Shown here: piece after piece, positions 7,908 to 16,521 of the stretch
How the letters are laid out: each line of letters opens with the position of its first letter
Numbering within the stretch: the first letter of the stretch is position 1
Assembly: GCF_900591205.1 (NCBI RefSeq)
Contig: NZ_UUPU01000085.1
Location: forward strand, 391,528 to 455,527
Length of the DNA: 64,000 bases
DNA from: Pseudomonas viridiflava
GTDB lineage: Bacteria > Pseudomonadota > Gammaproteobacteria > Pseudomonadales > Pseudomonadaceae
Direction of reading: 5' to 3'
The notes under the pieces: generated by a model
Told to the model about the DNA's origin: nothing
Database searches by the model: none
The model's input: the letters and a program-made list of their open reading frames with translations, nothing else
Made by a program: the position numbers and the translations under genes

Positions 7908-8510
7908 TCATGGGTTTTCGGCGGCCAACGCTGCAATCACCGCTGGGCGCTCGCCTACCCGCTGCTGAAACGCCGCCAGCGCCGGCCATTCGCCCAGATC
8001 AATCGCATGAAACGCCGCCCAGCGCAGCACCACGAACAGGTACGCGTCCGCCACCGAATACTGCTCGCCCAGCAAATAATCCTGGCGCTCCAGGGTCTGC
8101 ACCAGCACCGCGAAACGCTTGAACAGCGTGGCCTGGAACATGGCCCGCACTTCACCTTCGATTGCGCCATTGAAGAACACCGCCAACCCGCCGTGAATTT
8201 CGGTGGCGATAAAGTTCAGCCATTCCTGCAAACGTACGCGTTCCCAGCTGCCATTGGCCGGGGCCAGGTGGGCTCCGGGTTTAAGGTCGGCCAGGTATTG
8301 CAGGATCGCGCTGGCTTCGGTCAGTACCTGGCCATTCTCCAGTTGCAGCGCCGCCACGTAGCCCTTGGGGTTGACCTGCAGAAAGTCCTGGCCATCGGCG
8401 GTGGTTTTGGCCTGGTTGTCGACCAGCACCAGCTCGAACGGCAGCGCCAATTCGCGCAGCACGATGTGCGGGGCGAGGGAACAGGCGTGAGGGAAGAAAT
8501 ACAGTTTCAT
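7908..8510 (-). CDS. Glutathione S-transferase, beta-class-like
   Basis: A 200-residue two-domain GST. The N-terminal thioredoxin-like domain has the beta-class pattern MKLYFFPHACSLAPHIVLRE with Cys10 in the position of the bacterial GST cysteine, followed by NPKGYVAALQLENG (cis-Pro region) and the glutathione-contact TEASAILQYLAD. The C-terminal helical domain includes YSVADAYLFVVLRW. It probably conjugates or reduces glutathione-linked substrates in the cytosol. It is transcribed divergently from the LysR gene at 8607, which may regulate it (inference from layout only). Confidence 0.9.
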   Translation of the reverse strand: MKLYFFPHACSLAPHIVLRELALPFELVLVDNQAKTTADGQDFLQVNPKGYVAALQLENGQVLTEASAILQYLADLKPGAHLAPANGSWERVRLQEWLNFIATEIHGGLAVFFNGAIEGEVRAMFQATLFKRFAVLVQTLERQDYLLGEQYSVADAYLFVVLRWAAFHAIDLGEWPALAAFQQRVGERPAVIAALAAENP

Positions 8511-8606
8511 CTGGGGCGGCTCCGTTGAATTTGCGCCAGTCTCACGGGCATGGCACCGTGCGTAAAATTAAACCTTCAGAGCCCTGCCATAAGGACAGCT
8601 ACTGCC

Positions 8607-9476
8607 ATGATGAACCTGATGCACTGGCGCCTGCTGGTGGCCGTGGCCGATCACGGCAGCATCACCGCGGCTGCCGAACACGTGGGCATGACCCAGTCCG
8701 CCGCGAGCCAAGCCATGGCCGGCATGGAGGCGACCCTGGGCGCGCAGCTGTTTACCCGTGAGCCGCGCAAGACCTTACCCACGGCCCTGGGGCTGAGTGT
8801 GATCGAGCAGGCGCGGGTAATGCTGGGCGCCTTGCAGGCGATTCGCAGCACCGTGGATGAAGCCAGGCCCATGCTGCGTGGGACGATTCGCATAGCCAGT
8901 TTCCCCATGGTATTGGCGACGTTTCTGACACCTTTGTTGCAGCGCTTCGCTCAGCTCTATCCCGGCATCGAGGTCACCACCCTGGATGTGACGGACAATG
9001 AAGTGCTGACCTTGCTCGACGCCGACCTGATCGACCTGGGTGTAGTGCTCAACCCCAAGCCCGAACGCAATGCCACGGTCTTGGGCCGTGACCTGTGGCT
9101 GGCGGTGCTGCCGACCACCCACCCGCTGGAGCAGCGGCCGGCTGATGCCACGGTGTCGCTTGAGGAATTGCTCGAGCAGCCCTTCGTGCTTGCCACCGGT
9201 GGTTGCACCGCGAATGCCCGCAGCCTGGGCGCGGCGGCGGGGTTGACCCTGCGCGATATCCGCGTGGAAGTGCGCGAATGGAACAGCGCTTTTAGCCTGG
9301 TGCGTGAAGGCGTCGGCGTTACCCTGGTGCCCGAGATGGCCCTGCCCACCCTGCGCAACGGCCTGCGCGTAATGCCGCTGACGGTGCCGCTGCACCGCGA
9401 ATTTGCGCTGGTCGGTTCGCCCACCCATCCGCCCTCTGCTGCCGCCTGTGCACTGCTGAAAATGCTGGCGGACTAG
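8607..9476 (+). CDS. LysR-family transcriptional regulator
   Basis: A 289-residue regulator. A winged HTH occupies residues ~1-65 (LLVAVADHGSITAAAEHVGM and the recognition helix SAASQAMAGME), followed by a substrate-binding domain from about residue 90 (IRIASFPMVLATFLTPLLQR). The ATG at 8607 was chosen because the HTH begins at once; an AAGGA lies 11 bases upstream. It is divergent from the GST gene with a 96-base shared upstream region, so that gene is the best candidate target. Confidence 0.88.
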   Translation: MMNLMHWRLLVAVADHGSITAAAEHVGMTQSAASQAMAGMEATLGAQLFTREPRKTLPTALGLSVIEQARVMLGALQAIRSTVDEARPMLRGTIRIASFPMVLATFLTPLLQRFAQLYPGIEVTTLDVTDNEVLTLLDADLIDLGVVLNPKPERNATVLGRDLWLAVLPTTHPLEQRPADATVSLEELLEQPFVLATGGCTANARSLGAAAGLTLRDIRVEVREWNSAFSLVREGVGVTLVPEMALPTLRNGLRVMPLTVPLHREFALVGSPTHPPSAAACALLKMLAD

Positions 9477-9629
9477 TGACCTTGCATAGCGCCAAGCCGT
9501 GTCTATGCTCACTCAGAACCGTTGATGACGCTTGGCATGTAAGCGATTTGGATGGTTGTTTCCAGCAGTAGCCAACTGAAGAATGGAATGCGCCTTCGCA
9601 GGCGCCAGGAAATCAAGGGTGATCTGACC

Positions 9630-10955
9630 ATGTTCAATCTCCACCACAAATCCGACCTGCTTGAAATCCAGCGTTTCTCCTGTGCCCTCACCGAATCCAA
9701 CGCCAAACTCGCTGCCATCAGCCGCTCCATGGCTATGATCGAGTTTGACCGCGATGGCGTAATCCTCGATGCCAACGACAACTTCTGCAAAACCATGGGC
9801 TACAGCGCCGACGAAATTCGCGGCAAACATCACCGTATCTTTTGCGACGAGGCTTACACCCACACCCACACCGACGCCTACGCCAAGCTGTGGCGCGACC
9901 TGGCGCGAGGCGAAGCCCTGAGTGGCACCTTTATGCGGCTGAACAAACACGGTCAAGAAGTGTGGCTCGAAGCCAGCTACATGCCGGTACTGGACAGCGA
10001 CAATCACGTACAGAGCGTGATCAAAGTCGCGTCGGATATTTCCGCGCGGGTGCACCACGAACATGAAAACCAAAGCCTGATCGACGCGATCAGCCGCTCC
10101 ATGGCAGTGATCGAATTCACCCCCCAGGGCCAGATCCTCAACGCCAACGACAACTTTCTGAAGACGGTGGGTTACTCCCTGGATGAAATCGTCGGCCAGC
10201 ACCACAGCCTGTTCTGCCATCGCGGCGAGGTGGAGTCGCCGACCTACAAGGCATTCTGGGCCTCGCTCAACCGTGGCGAATACCACTCGCACCGTTTCGA
10301 GCGCAAAAACAAATACGGCAAAACCCTGTTTTTGGAAGCCTCCTACAACCCGATTTTCGATACCAACGGGCGCCTGTACAAAGTCGTGAAATTTGCCAGC
10401 GACATCACCGACCAAGTCACTACCCTGCGCACCGCCGCCGATTCAGCCCACGCCACCTCGGTACAAAACGACGCCTGCGCGCGCAAGGGCTCGGAGGTGG
10501 TGCAGCAAACGGTGCAGATCATCGAGGAAATTTCCCACGACCTGAACCAGGCGGCGCAGAGCATAGATGCGGTGAGCAAGCAGTCGGACATCATCGGCGC
10601 CATCGTGCAGACCATCCGCAGCATTGCCGAGCAGACCAATATGCTCGCGCTCAACGCAGCGATTGAAGCAGCACGGGCCGGCGAGCACGGGCGCGGGTTT
10701 GCGGTAGTCGCCGATGAAGTGCGCAGCCTGGCGGCCAGGACCAGCCAGGCGACCGTGGAAATTGTGGATGTGGTGCGCAAGAACCACGACCTGTCGCTGA
10801 GCGCAGTGTCGAGTATGCAGTCGAGCCTGAGCCGCACGGGGCTGGGGGTGGAACTGGCGAACGAGGCGGGGCAGGTGATCCTGGAGATTCAGGAAGGCTC
10901 ACGGCATGTGGTGGATGCGATCAGTCAATTCAACTCGACGTTGCAATTGCAGTAA
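9630..10955 (+). CDS. Soluble PAS-PAS methyl-accepting signalling protein (BdlA-like)
   Basis: 441 residues with no transmembrane segment. Two consecutive PAS domains (ISRSMAMIEFDRDGVILDAN near residue 30 and ISRSMAVIEFTPQGQILNAN near 155), each followed by a PAC motif, precede a short MCP signalling domain with the hairpin EQTNMLALNAAIEAARAGE. This PAS-PAS-MCP architecture and length match BdlA, the cytoplasmic biofilm-dispersion sensor of P. aeruginosa. No CheR-docking pentapeptide is visible at the C-terminus. The ATG at 9630 is preceded by AAGGGTGA. A second protein with the same architecture is encoded at 47018-48337. Confidence 0.9.
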   Translation: MFNLHHKSDLLEIQRFSCALTESNAKLAAISRSMAMIEFDRDGVILDANDNFCKTMGYSADEIRGKHHRIFCDEAYTHTHTDAYAKLWRDLARGEALSGTFMRLNKHGQEVWLEASYMPVLDSDNHVQSVIKVASDISARVHHEHENQSLIDAISRSMAVIEFTPQGQILNANDNFLKTVGYSLDEIVGQHHSLFCHRGEVESPTYKAFWASLNRGEYHSHRFERKNKYGKTLFLEASYNPIFDTNGRLYKVVKFASDITDQVTTLRTAADSAHATSVQNDACARKGSEVVQQTVQIIEEISHDLNQAAQSIDAVSKQSDIIGAIVQTIRSIAEQTNMLALNAAIEAARAGEHGRGFAVVADEVRSLAARTSQATVEIVDVVRKNHDLSLSAVSSMQSSLSRTGLGVELANEAGQVILEIQEGSRHVVDAISQFNSTLQLQ

Positions 10956-10960
10956 TCCAA

Positions 10961-11050
10961 TGTGGGAGGGGGCTTGCTCCCGAAGGCGGTGGATCAGTCA
11001 CCTACTGCAGTGACTGACACTCTGTCTTCGGGAGCAAGCCCCCTCCCACA
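10961..11050. repeat. REPIN, GGGAGGGGGC type
   Basis: TGTGGGAGGGGGCTTGCTCC and its reverse complement enclose a spacer with an inner TCAGTCAC/CAGTGACTGA pair. It lies 5 bases after the stop of the PAS-PAS-MCP gene and before a convergent gene. Confidence 0.92.
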
Positions 11051-11066
11051 TTTTATCCCTCGTGGC

Positions 11067-11561
11067 TTAGATCGCCGCCAGGGTTTCTTTCAACGTCTGT
11101 GCCTGCGGGTCAGCGGTTTTCGCGGCTACCTGCTGCTCTTGCTGCTGCTTCAGGCGCTCGGCCACTTGCTTGGAGATGGCGTCCTGTTTTTCCTGCGACA
11201 TGTTCTGCACGTCCGCTTCGGTCAAACCCTGCTCCTTGAGCAATTGCTCACGGATTCGTTCGGCCGGGGATTTGCTCATGTAATCAGTGAACTCCGAACG
11301 CGCATCGGACGTAGCGCTGGTGGCCGGCACGTCGGTGGCCGACGTCTGCAACTGCACGCGGGTCTTGGCAAAGGCTTCGTCGATACGATCGCTGGCCTTG
11401 TCCAAGTCCTTCTGCGCAGCCGGCACGGTCACGCTTTGCTGCGCCGCTTGCAGGGCGCCGCTGTACAGCGTGCTGGCGGCGGCATTGGCGGGGTCCATGT
11501 CGGGTCGCTTGAGTTGTTGAACGGTGGCCACGGCCTGAGTGTTGTTAGTGCTGAGCAGCAT
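11067..11561 (-). CDS. Conserved hypothetical protein, Gln/Ala-rich, 164 aa
   Basis: No family recognised. The sequence is hydrophilic and helix-prone. It is low-complexity in its second half (ERLKQQQEQQVAAKTADPQAQ) and has the segment SEFTDYMSKSPAERIREQLL in the middle, a pattern I associate with Pseudomonas proteins of unknown function. There is no signal peptide or membrane helix. AGGTGA lies just before the ATG at 11561. It stands alone between a REPIN and the MFS operon. Confidence 0.75.
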   Translation of the reverse strand: MLLSTNNTQAVATVQQLKRPDMDPANAAASTLYSGALQAAQQSVTVPAAQKDLDKASDRIDEAFAKTRVQLQTSATDVPATSATSDARSEFTDYMSKSPAERIREQLLKEQGLTEADVQNMSQEKQDAISKQVAERLKQQQEQQVAAKTADPQAQTLKETLAAI

Positions 11562-11694
11562 AATCGGTCACCTGTGCAAATGTACGGTGCGACAGCCGCA
11601 GCAAGTAGCGTGCCGGGTATGTGATACCCGGTTTTATTGGGGATGCCGTGGCCGTTGCGGCAATAGTTGTCCCGCAAGCGGCCAACCGTTGCCG

Positions 11695-13104
11695 TCAGTG
11701 GGCGATATTTTCCAGCGCCAGGTTACGCGTACGCGGCCCGAACCAACTGATAGTGATCATCACGATCAACATGCTGCTGGCAATAAACGCCAGCACCCCC
11801 GGCGTGCCCAGGTGTTCGAGGATAAAACCGATCAACAAGCTGCTGAACACCGTGGACAAGCGGCTGAACGAATAACAGAACCCCACCGCCCGCGCGCGGA
11901 TATTGGTCGGGAACAGCTCGCTCTGGTACGAGTGGTAACTGAAACTCAGCCAGGCATTGCAGAAGGTGATCATCACCCCGCAGATCACCAGCCCCACCGG
12001 CGTGGTTTGCAGGGCGAACAGGCTGCCGAAGATCATCGCGCCCAGTGCCGAACCGACGATCTGCCATTTGTTTTCAAAACGGTTGGCCACCTTCACAAAC
12101 AGCAACGGCCCCAGTGGGTAGGCGAGGGTGATGATAAAGGCGTAGAGCAAGCTGTGGGTCACGCTCACGCCCTGGCCCGACAGCAGCGCCGGCAGCCAAT
12201 TGCCGAAGCCGAAAAAACCGATGGCCTGGAACACATGGAACACAATCAGCATCAAGGCGCGGCGGCGGTACGGCGGCTGCCAGATATCGGCAAACCGGCC
12301 ACTGCCTTGCACGCTGACGGCTTGCGGTTCCGGCTCCTCCAGCGGCTTGCCGTGGTCCTTCTGGCAGCGCGCTTCCAGGCTGTCCATGATGGCTCCGGCT
12401 TCGTCAAAGCGGCCTTTCTGCGCCAGCCAGCGCGGTGATTCCGGCAGACGTTTGCGCAGTTGCCAGATAAACAGCGCAAACACGGCACTGCTGAGCACCA
12501 CCCAGCGCCAGCCGGAGATCCCGAACGGCGCCTGGGGCACCAGCCACCACGACATCAACGCCACCGCCGGCACCGACAGAAACTGGATGAAAAACGCAAA
12601 GGCAAACGCCGAACTGCGCATGCGTTTGGGCACCAGTTCCGAGAGGTAGGCGTCGATGGTCACCAACTCGATGCCCAGGCCAATGCCCACCAGAAAGCGC
12701 ATGCAGATAATGCCCAGCGCAGACGTCTGAATGCCCATCAGCACGGTGGCGACGGTGTACCAGATCAACGCAAAGGTGAAGATCGCCCGGCGCCCGAAGC
12801 GGTCGGCAATCGGGCTGAGCAGGCTGGCGCCGAGGAACAGTCCCAGAAAGGTCGCCGAGGCAAATGCCGCTTGATCCGAGAAGCCGAACACGCCTTCGCT
12901 GCCGGTGTGGAAAATCCCGTCACTGATCAAACCGGGGCTGATATAGGCGGTCTGGAACAAGTCATACAGCTCGAAAAAACCGCCGATCGACAGCAACGCG
13001 ACCAGGCGCCAGACGGTGGCGACGGCGGGCAGGCGGTCAATGCGCGCGCTGATATGGGCGGCACGGATCGGGTCGATACCGTCGGTGCTGGAAAGTGCGG
13101 GCAT
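11695..13104 (-). CDS. MFS transporter (sugar-acid/aromatic-acid porter type)
   Basis: A 469-residue 12-helix major facilitator. Seen: the loop 2-3 motif ADRFGRRAIFTFALIW, the conserved FLVGIGLGIELVTIDAYLSE in helix 4-5, and the central loop PESPRWLAQKGRFDEA of the sugar/organic-acid porter type. It is the last gene of a three-gene minus-strand cluster (GST, uronate dehydrogenase-like, MFS) with gaps of only 15 and 9 bases, so it probably imports the substrate of that pathway. A hexuronate or aldarate is a reasonable guess from the neighbour, but the sequence does not prove it. Confidence 0.88.
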   Translation of the reverse strand: MPALSSTDGIDPIRAAHISARIDRLPAVATVWRLVALLSIGGFFELYDLFQTAYISPGLISDGIFHTGSEGVFGFSDQAAFASATFLGLFLGASLLSPIADRFGRRAIFTFALIWYTVATVLMGIQTSALGIICMRFLVGIGLGIELVTIDAYLSELVPKRMRSSAFAFAFFIQFLSVPAVALMSWWLVPQAPFGISGWRWVVLSSAVFALFIWQLRKRLPESPRWLAQKGRFDEAGAIMDSLEARCQKDHGKPLEEPEPQAVSVQGSGRFADIWQPPYRRRALMLIVFHVFQAIGFFGFGNWLPALLSGQGVSVTHSLLYAFIITLAYPLGPLLFVKVANRFENKWQIVGSALGAMIFGSLFALQTTPVGLVICGVMITFCNAWLSFSYHSYQSELFPTNIRARAVGFCYSFSRLSTVFSSLLIGFILEHLGTPGVLAFIASSMLIVMITISWFGPRTRNLALENIAH

Positions 13105-13113
13105 AGTGAAAAC

Positions 13114-13851
13114 TCAGTCAGTAATCGGAATATCGAATTCCCGGAACGCATCGTCGACGGGATGGTAACCCAACACCCGCGTGGTTTCGCTGAGGTCCAG
13201 GCGCTTGAAGCGGTTATTGGAAATGCCGTGGGCGATCAAGTGTTTCACGCCTTCGGCCTCCACCGAACGTTGCAGCAAGTGCACGGCGTCCCGTGGGCTG
13301 AGCCAGGCGCTGAGGTCGCGGGCGTTGTTCAGGTCGTGGGTTTCGGGGAATTCGAAGGCGCCGATGCGCAGGGCAATCGTCGCCAGTGGCGTCTTGGCGG
13401 CGTAGTAGGCACACAGTGCCTCGCCGTAGCATTTGCTCACGCCATACAGGTTGGCGGGCATCACCTGCATGCCGGGCGTGATCTGGCGGTCCACCGGGTA
13501 GCCTTCGATGGTTTGCGCGCTGCTGGCGAACACCAGGCGTTTCACCCCGGCGGCCACGGCCGCTTCGAACAGGTAGGTGGTGGCGAGGATATTGTTCGGC
13601 AGCAATTCGTCGAACGAGGCGCTGGCGTGGGGGATGCCCGACAGGTGCACGATCACGTCGATGCCATCGAGCAAGGCGCTGAGGCTGGATTTATCGCTGA
13701 GGTCGGCGTGTACGAAACGGTGCTCGCCCAGGGCGAAATCCGGCGCGATGCGGTCGGTGAGGGTGAAGCGATAACGGTCTTTCGAGGCTTCGAAAAACGT
13801 CTTGCCGATTCTGCCGCAGGCGCCGGTCAGCAGTAGGTTAAGTCCTTTCAC
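13114..13851 (-). CDS. NAD-dependent epimerase/dehydratase, uronate dehydrogenase-like
   Basis: A 245-residue extended SDR. The nucleotide-binding LLLTGACGRIGKTF (TGxxGxxG) is at residues ~6-19, VIVHLSGIPH near 65, FASSAQTIEGYP near 108 and the catalytic Tyr-Lys in NLYGVSKCYGEALCAYY near 133-149. Overall pattern and length are close to bacterial uronate dehydrogenase (Udh, EC 1.1.1.203), which oxidises D-glucuronate or D-galacturonate to the aldaro-lactone. That assignment is by resemblance. It lies 9 bases upstream of the MFS gene. Confidence 0.75.
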   Translation of the reverse strand: MKGLNLLLTGACGRIGKTFFEASKDRYRFTLTDRIAPDFALGEHRFVHADLSDKSSLSALLDGIDVIVHLSGIPHASASFDELLPNNILATTYLFEAAVAAGVKRLVFASSAQTIEGYPVDRQITPGMQVMPANLYGVSKCYGEALCAYYAAKTPLATIALRIGAFEFPETHDLNNARDLSAWLSPRDAVHLLQRSVEAEGVKHLIAHGISNNRFKRLDLSETTRVLGYHPVDDAFREFDIPITD

Positions 13852-13866
13852 GGTGCAGTCCTTGTT

Positions 13867-14499
13867 TTAGTGATGGCCGTCGAGGGCGAACAGTTTGAAG
13901 CCCTGGCGCTGGCTCAGACGCTGGTAATACGCCGCAATGGCAGGGTAGGGCGGGCGCTGCATGGGTGTGCTCTGCCAGCGGTGCACCGAGAGCCCGATGA
14001 GGATATCGGCGAGGCTGAATTCATCGCCGGCCACATACGCACCAGTTTTCGCCAGCTGTTGTTCCAGCAGGCCCATCTTGTCATTCCAGCGCTGCACAGC
14101 GGCGGCGATTTGCGTGGCGTCGAGGCCGTCGGGGTTGTTGCGCACCAGGGCGGTGAAGGCGTCACCCCAGGCGCGGTTGAGTTCCACCGCTTGCCAGTCC
14201 ACCCATTGCTCGACCCGTGCCCGGGGTGCGGGTTCGGCGGGCAGCAGGTCGTGGCGTTGGTAAAGGCCGATCAGGTAGCGGCAGATGGTGTTGGATTCCC
14301 ACAGCACACCGTGGTCGTCGATCAGCACCGGCACTTGGGCGTTAGGGTTCAAGGCTAGGAATTCGGCGGATTGGGTGGGCTTGAAGCCGATGCCCCAGTC
14401 TTCGCGCACGTAGTCGATGCCCAGTTCCTGGCAGGTCCAAAGCACTTTGCGCACGTTGATGGAGGACGTGCGGCCCAAGATTTTCAGTGAGTGTCCCAT
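13867..14499 (-). CDS. Glutathione S-transferase family protein
   Basis: A 210-residue GST. Its N-terminal domain reads SLKILGRTSSINVRKVLWTC, with NPNAQVPVLIDDHGVLWESN as the cis-Pro and glutathione-binding segment, and EFSLADILIGLSVHRW lies in the helical C-terminal domain. The ATG at 14499 has AGGGAAG upstream; the longer open frame to 14643 has no support. It is the first gene of the cluster with the uronate-dehydrogenase-like and MFS genes, so it may act on an intermediate of that route rather than in general detoxification (inference). Confidence 0.88.
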   Translation of the reverse strand: MGHSLKILGRTSSINVRKVLWTCQELGIDYVREDWGIGFKPTQSAEFLALNPNAQVPVLIDDHGVLWESNTICRYLIGLYQRHDLLPAEPAPRARVEQWVDWQAVELNRAWGDAFTALVRNNPDGLDATQIAAAVQRWNDKMGLLEQQLAKTGAYVAGDEFSLADILIGLSVHRWQSTPMQRPPYPAIAAYYQRLSQRQGFKLFALDGHH

Positions 14500-14620
14500 C
14501 GTGCTTCCCTGGCAGTGGAAAACAATCAATCTAGCAGGTGCCAGCAACACGATGAAACGAATTGTCAACGATGCTTCCAGCGAGCAAGGCCGTTGGTCTG
14601 CCACACCTCCAGCGCAGCCT

Positions 14621-14863
14621 TTAAACCTCCGTTCGTTCCCCATGGCTGATCATCCAGCGCAGCAGGCTGGCCAAGGGGATTCGATGATGCTGCACCGAGC
14701 ACCAGGCGCTGGCTGCGTCGCCGTACAACTCCACGTAGCGGCTGAGGGTGACGTGGCGGCCGTCATCCTCAACCGACAGTTCGATTTCGCGGCAATGCAG
14801 CAACGCCGGGCTGGACATGCGTGTTCTTCGGTGCAGCACCAGAATCTGGTTTTTACTCGCCAT
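14621..14863 (-). CDS. Small hypothetical protein overlapping mlaA, 80 aa
   Basis: Starts MASKNQILVLHRRTRMSSPA. The ATG at 14863 lies 11 bases inside the 3' end of mlaA and has AGGTGAGC upstream, so translation is probably coupled. The protein is a small basic cytosolic one with no recognisable domain. P. aeruginosa has a comparable short hypothetical gene beside its vacJ/mlaA, which suggests a conserved pair. Function unknown. Confidence 0.75.
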   Translation of the reverse strand: MASKNQILVLHRRTRMSSPALLHCREIELSVEDDGRHVTLSRYVELYGDAASAWCSVQHHRIPLASLLRWMISHGERTEV

Positions 14864-15650
14864 GTTGCTCACCTTTGACGCACACCGAAGGATAGGCCGC
14901 GTCCCGGCCGGCCTTGCCTTCCAGCACGAAATCAGCCCGTCGCCGGGCAGTGCTGTCGCGCAGTGCCCGGTAATAATCCGGCTGTTGACGCAATTGCTCG
15001 GTAAACGGCAAGGCTTCGGCGCGGCCATCGACGATGCCGCCAACGGTGCTGACGGTGCCCAGGGTCTCGACGGTATCGCTGTTGCTGCCCAGGGGGTTGA
15101 TCGCAAAGCTCAGCACTTTGCCGGTGGCATCACGCAGGTTGCCGGTGCCCAGCAACGGCAGTTCAACGATAGGACCGTTCGCGATATTCCACACGCCAAA
15201 GGTCTGGCCGAAGTCAGCCTTGTGCCGCTCGATGCCCATCTTGCCCGACACGTCGATCAACCCGACGATCCCCACCGTGGTGTTAATCACGAAGCGGCCG
15301 AAGGTGGTGACGGAGCGCTCACCGTTGCCCTGCAGCAGGTCATTGATAAACACCTTGGGTTCGCCGAAGTTGGCGACGAAGTTATGCACGCCCGTCTGAA
15401 AGAACCCAGGCAAATGCCGGTAACCGCGTGCCACCGGTGCGAGGGCGTAATCATCCACCGTGCGATTGAAGGCGAAGACCCCGCGATTGACCGGCTCTGC
15501 CGGGTCATGAACCGTATCGCCGAGGGGAGCACAGGGGGAGGGCAGTGGTGCAGGCGCGCTCGCGCAGCCACTGGCGAGCACAACGACAAAACCGACAATG
15601 GCGGAGCGTACAACAGGCGTGGGGCGTTTGATGGTTAGCATGCAGGGCAT
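14853..15650 (-). CDS. mlaA: MlaA/VacJ outer-membrane lipoprotein
   Basis: A 265-residue lipoprotein with lipobox LASGC (Cys29). The mature domain shows the MlaA core: DPAEPVNRGVFAFNRTVDDY, NFVANFGEPKVFINDLLQG, RFVINTTVGIVGLIDVSGKM and DFGQTFGVWNIANGPIVELP. MlaA removes misplaced phospholipids from the outer leaflet of the outer membrane and passes them to MlaC. Two in-frame ATGs exist (15650 and 15641), neither with a good ribosome-binding site; the signal sequence works from either. The gene heads a two-gene operon with the 80-aa protein. Its 5' end overlaps the upstream region of the divergent response-regulator gene. Confidence 0.93.
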   Translation of the reverse strand: MPCMLTIKRPTPVVRSAIVGFVVVLASGCASAPAPLPSPCAPLGDTVHDPAEPVNRGVFAFNRTVDDYALAPVARGYRHLPGFFQTGVHNFVANFGEPKVFINDLLQGNGERSVTTFGRFVINTTVGIVGLIDVSGKMGIERHKADFGQTFGVWNIANGPIVELPLLGTGNLRDATGKVLSFAINPLGSNSDTVETLGTVSTVGGIVDGRAEALPFTEQLRQQPDYYRALRDSTARRRADFVLEGKAGRDAAYPSVCVKGEQHGE

Positions 15651-15810
15651 CTCGGCAAGGATTGGTGGCGATCCTGCCTGGGTTTTTTTGCCTGAAGATT
15701 TCCGCTTTATTGCCTGCCTGTCGCTTTATTACCGAGTTGAAATATATGACGCAGCGCCAGGAATGATTTTAGATACACACTTGCGAACCCATTGCGCCAG
15801 CGAGCCCACC

Positions 15811-16521
15811 GTGAGCCATCTATTACTGGTCGATGACGATATTGAAGTCCTCGCCCTGCTGCAGAAGTTCCTCGAACAGCACGGCTACAGCGTGGAAGTC
15901 GCCACCGATGGCCCGTCGCTGTGGGGAGCGCTGGAGCGGCGTTTGCCGGACCTGATCATCCTCGACGTCATGCTTCCCGGCGACAGCGGCCTGGTGCTCT
16001 GCCAGCAGTTGCGTGCCAGGCATGGCATCGCCGTGATCATGCTCACGGCCATGGGCGAACTGAGCGACCGGGTGGTGGGCCTGGAGCTGGGCGCCGATGA
16101 TTACCTGACCAAGCCTTTCGATGCACGGGAGTTGTTGGCGCGGGTACGCGCAGTGCTCAGGCGTACTGCCGAGATTGCCGCCCCCACGCAGGATTCATCC
16201 CGCACAATCCTCGAGTTCGCAGACTGGCAGTTGGATATCACGCGGCGCGAATTACGCTCGCCGGAAAAAGTCATGATTCCCCTGTCTACCGGGGAATTCG
16301 AGTTGCTGCTGGTATTCGCCGAGCACCCGCGCCGCATCCTTACCCGCCAGCAATTGCTCGATCTGGCCCGGGGTGAGTGTTACGACGCCTTTGATCGCAG
16401 CATTGATGTGCAGGTCAGCCGACTGCGCCGCAAGCTCGAAGCCGACATACACGCTGAGCCGATGATTCGGACCATCCGCAATGGCGGATATCTGTTCAGC
16501 CCAAGCGTGATCAAACGATGA
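15811..16521 (+). CDS. OmpR-family response regulator
   Basis: A 236-residue receiver plus winged-helix regulator. The receiver has the acidic pocket VDDD (residues 7-10), phospho-acceptor Asp52 (LIILDVMLPGDSG), Thr79 and Lys101 (YLTKPF). The C-terminal domain shows STGEFELLLVFAEHPRRILT and the recognition helix DRSIDVQVSRLRRKLE. I chose GTG at 15811, giving SHLLLVDDD immediately; longer in-frame starts would add a useless leader. The stop overlaps the kinase start by 4 bases (ATGA), so the pair is co-translated. Confidence 0.9.
   Translation: MSHLLLVDDDIEVLALLQKFLEQHGYSVEVATDGPSLWGALERRLPDLIILDVMLPGDSGLVLCQQLRARHGIAVIMLTAMGELSDRVVGLELGADDYLTKPFDARELLARVRAVLRRTAEIAAPTQDSSRTILEFADWQLDITRRELRSPEKVMIPLSTGEFELLLVFAEHPRRILTRQQLLDLARGECYDAFDRSIDVQVSRLRRKLEADIHAEPMIRTIRNGGYLFSPSVIKR

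Noticed and set aside
15598..15810. Longer response-regulator start sites
   Set aside because: They add a leader with no homology to the receiver fold and overlap mlaA. GTG at 15811 gives a standard OmpR-type length.
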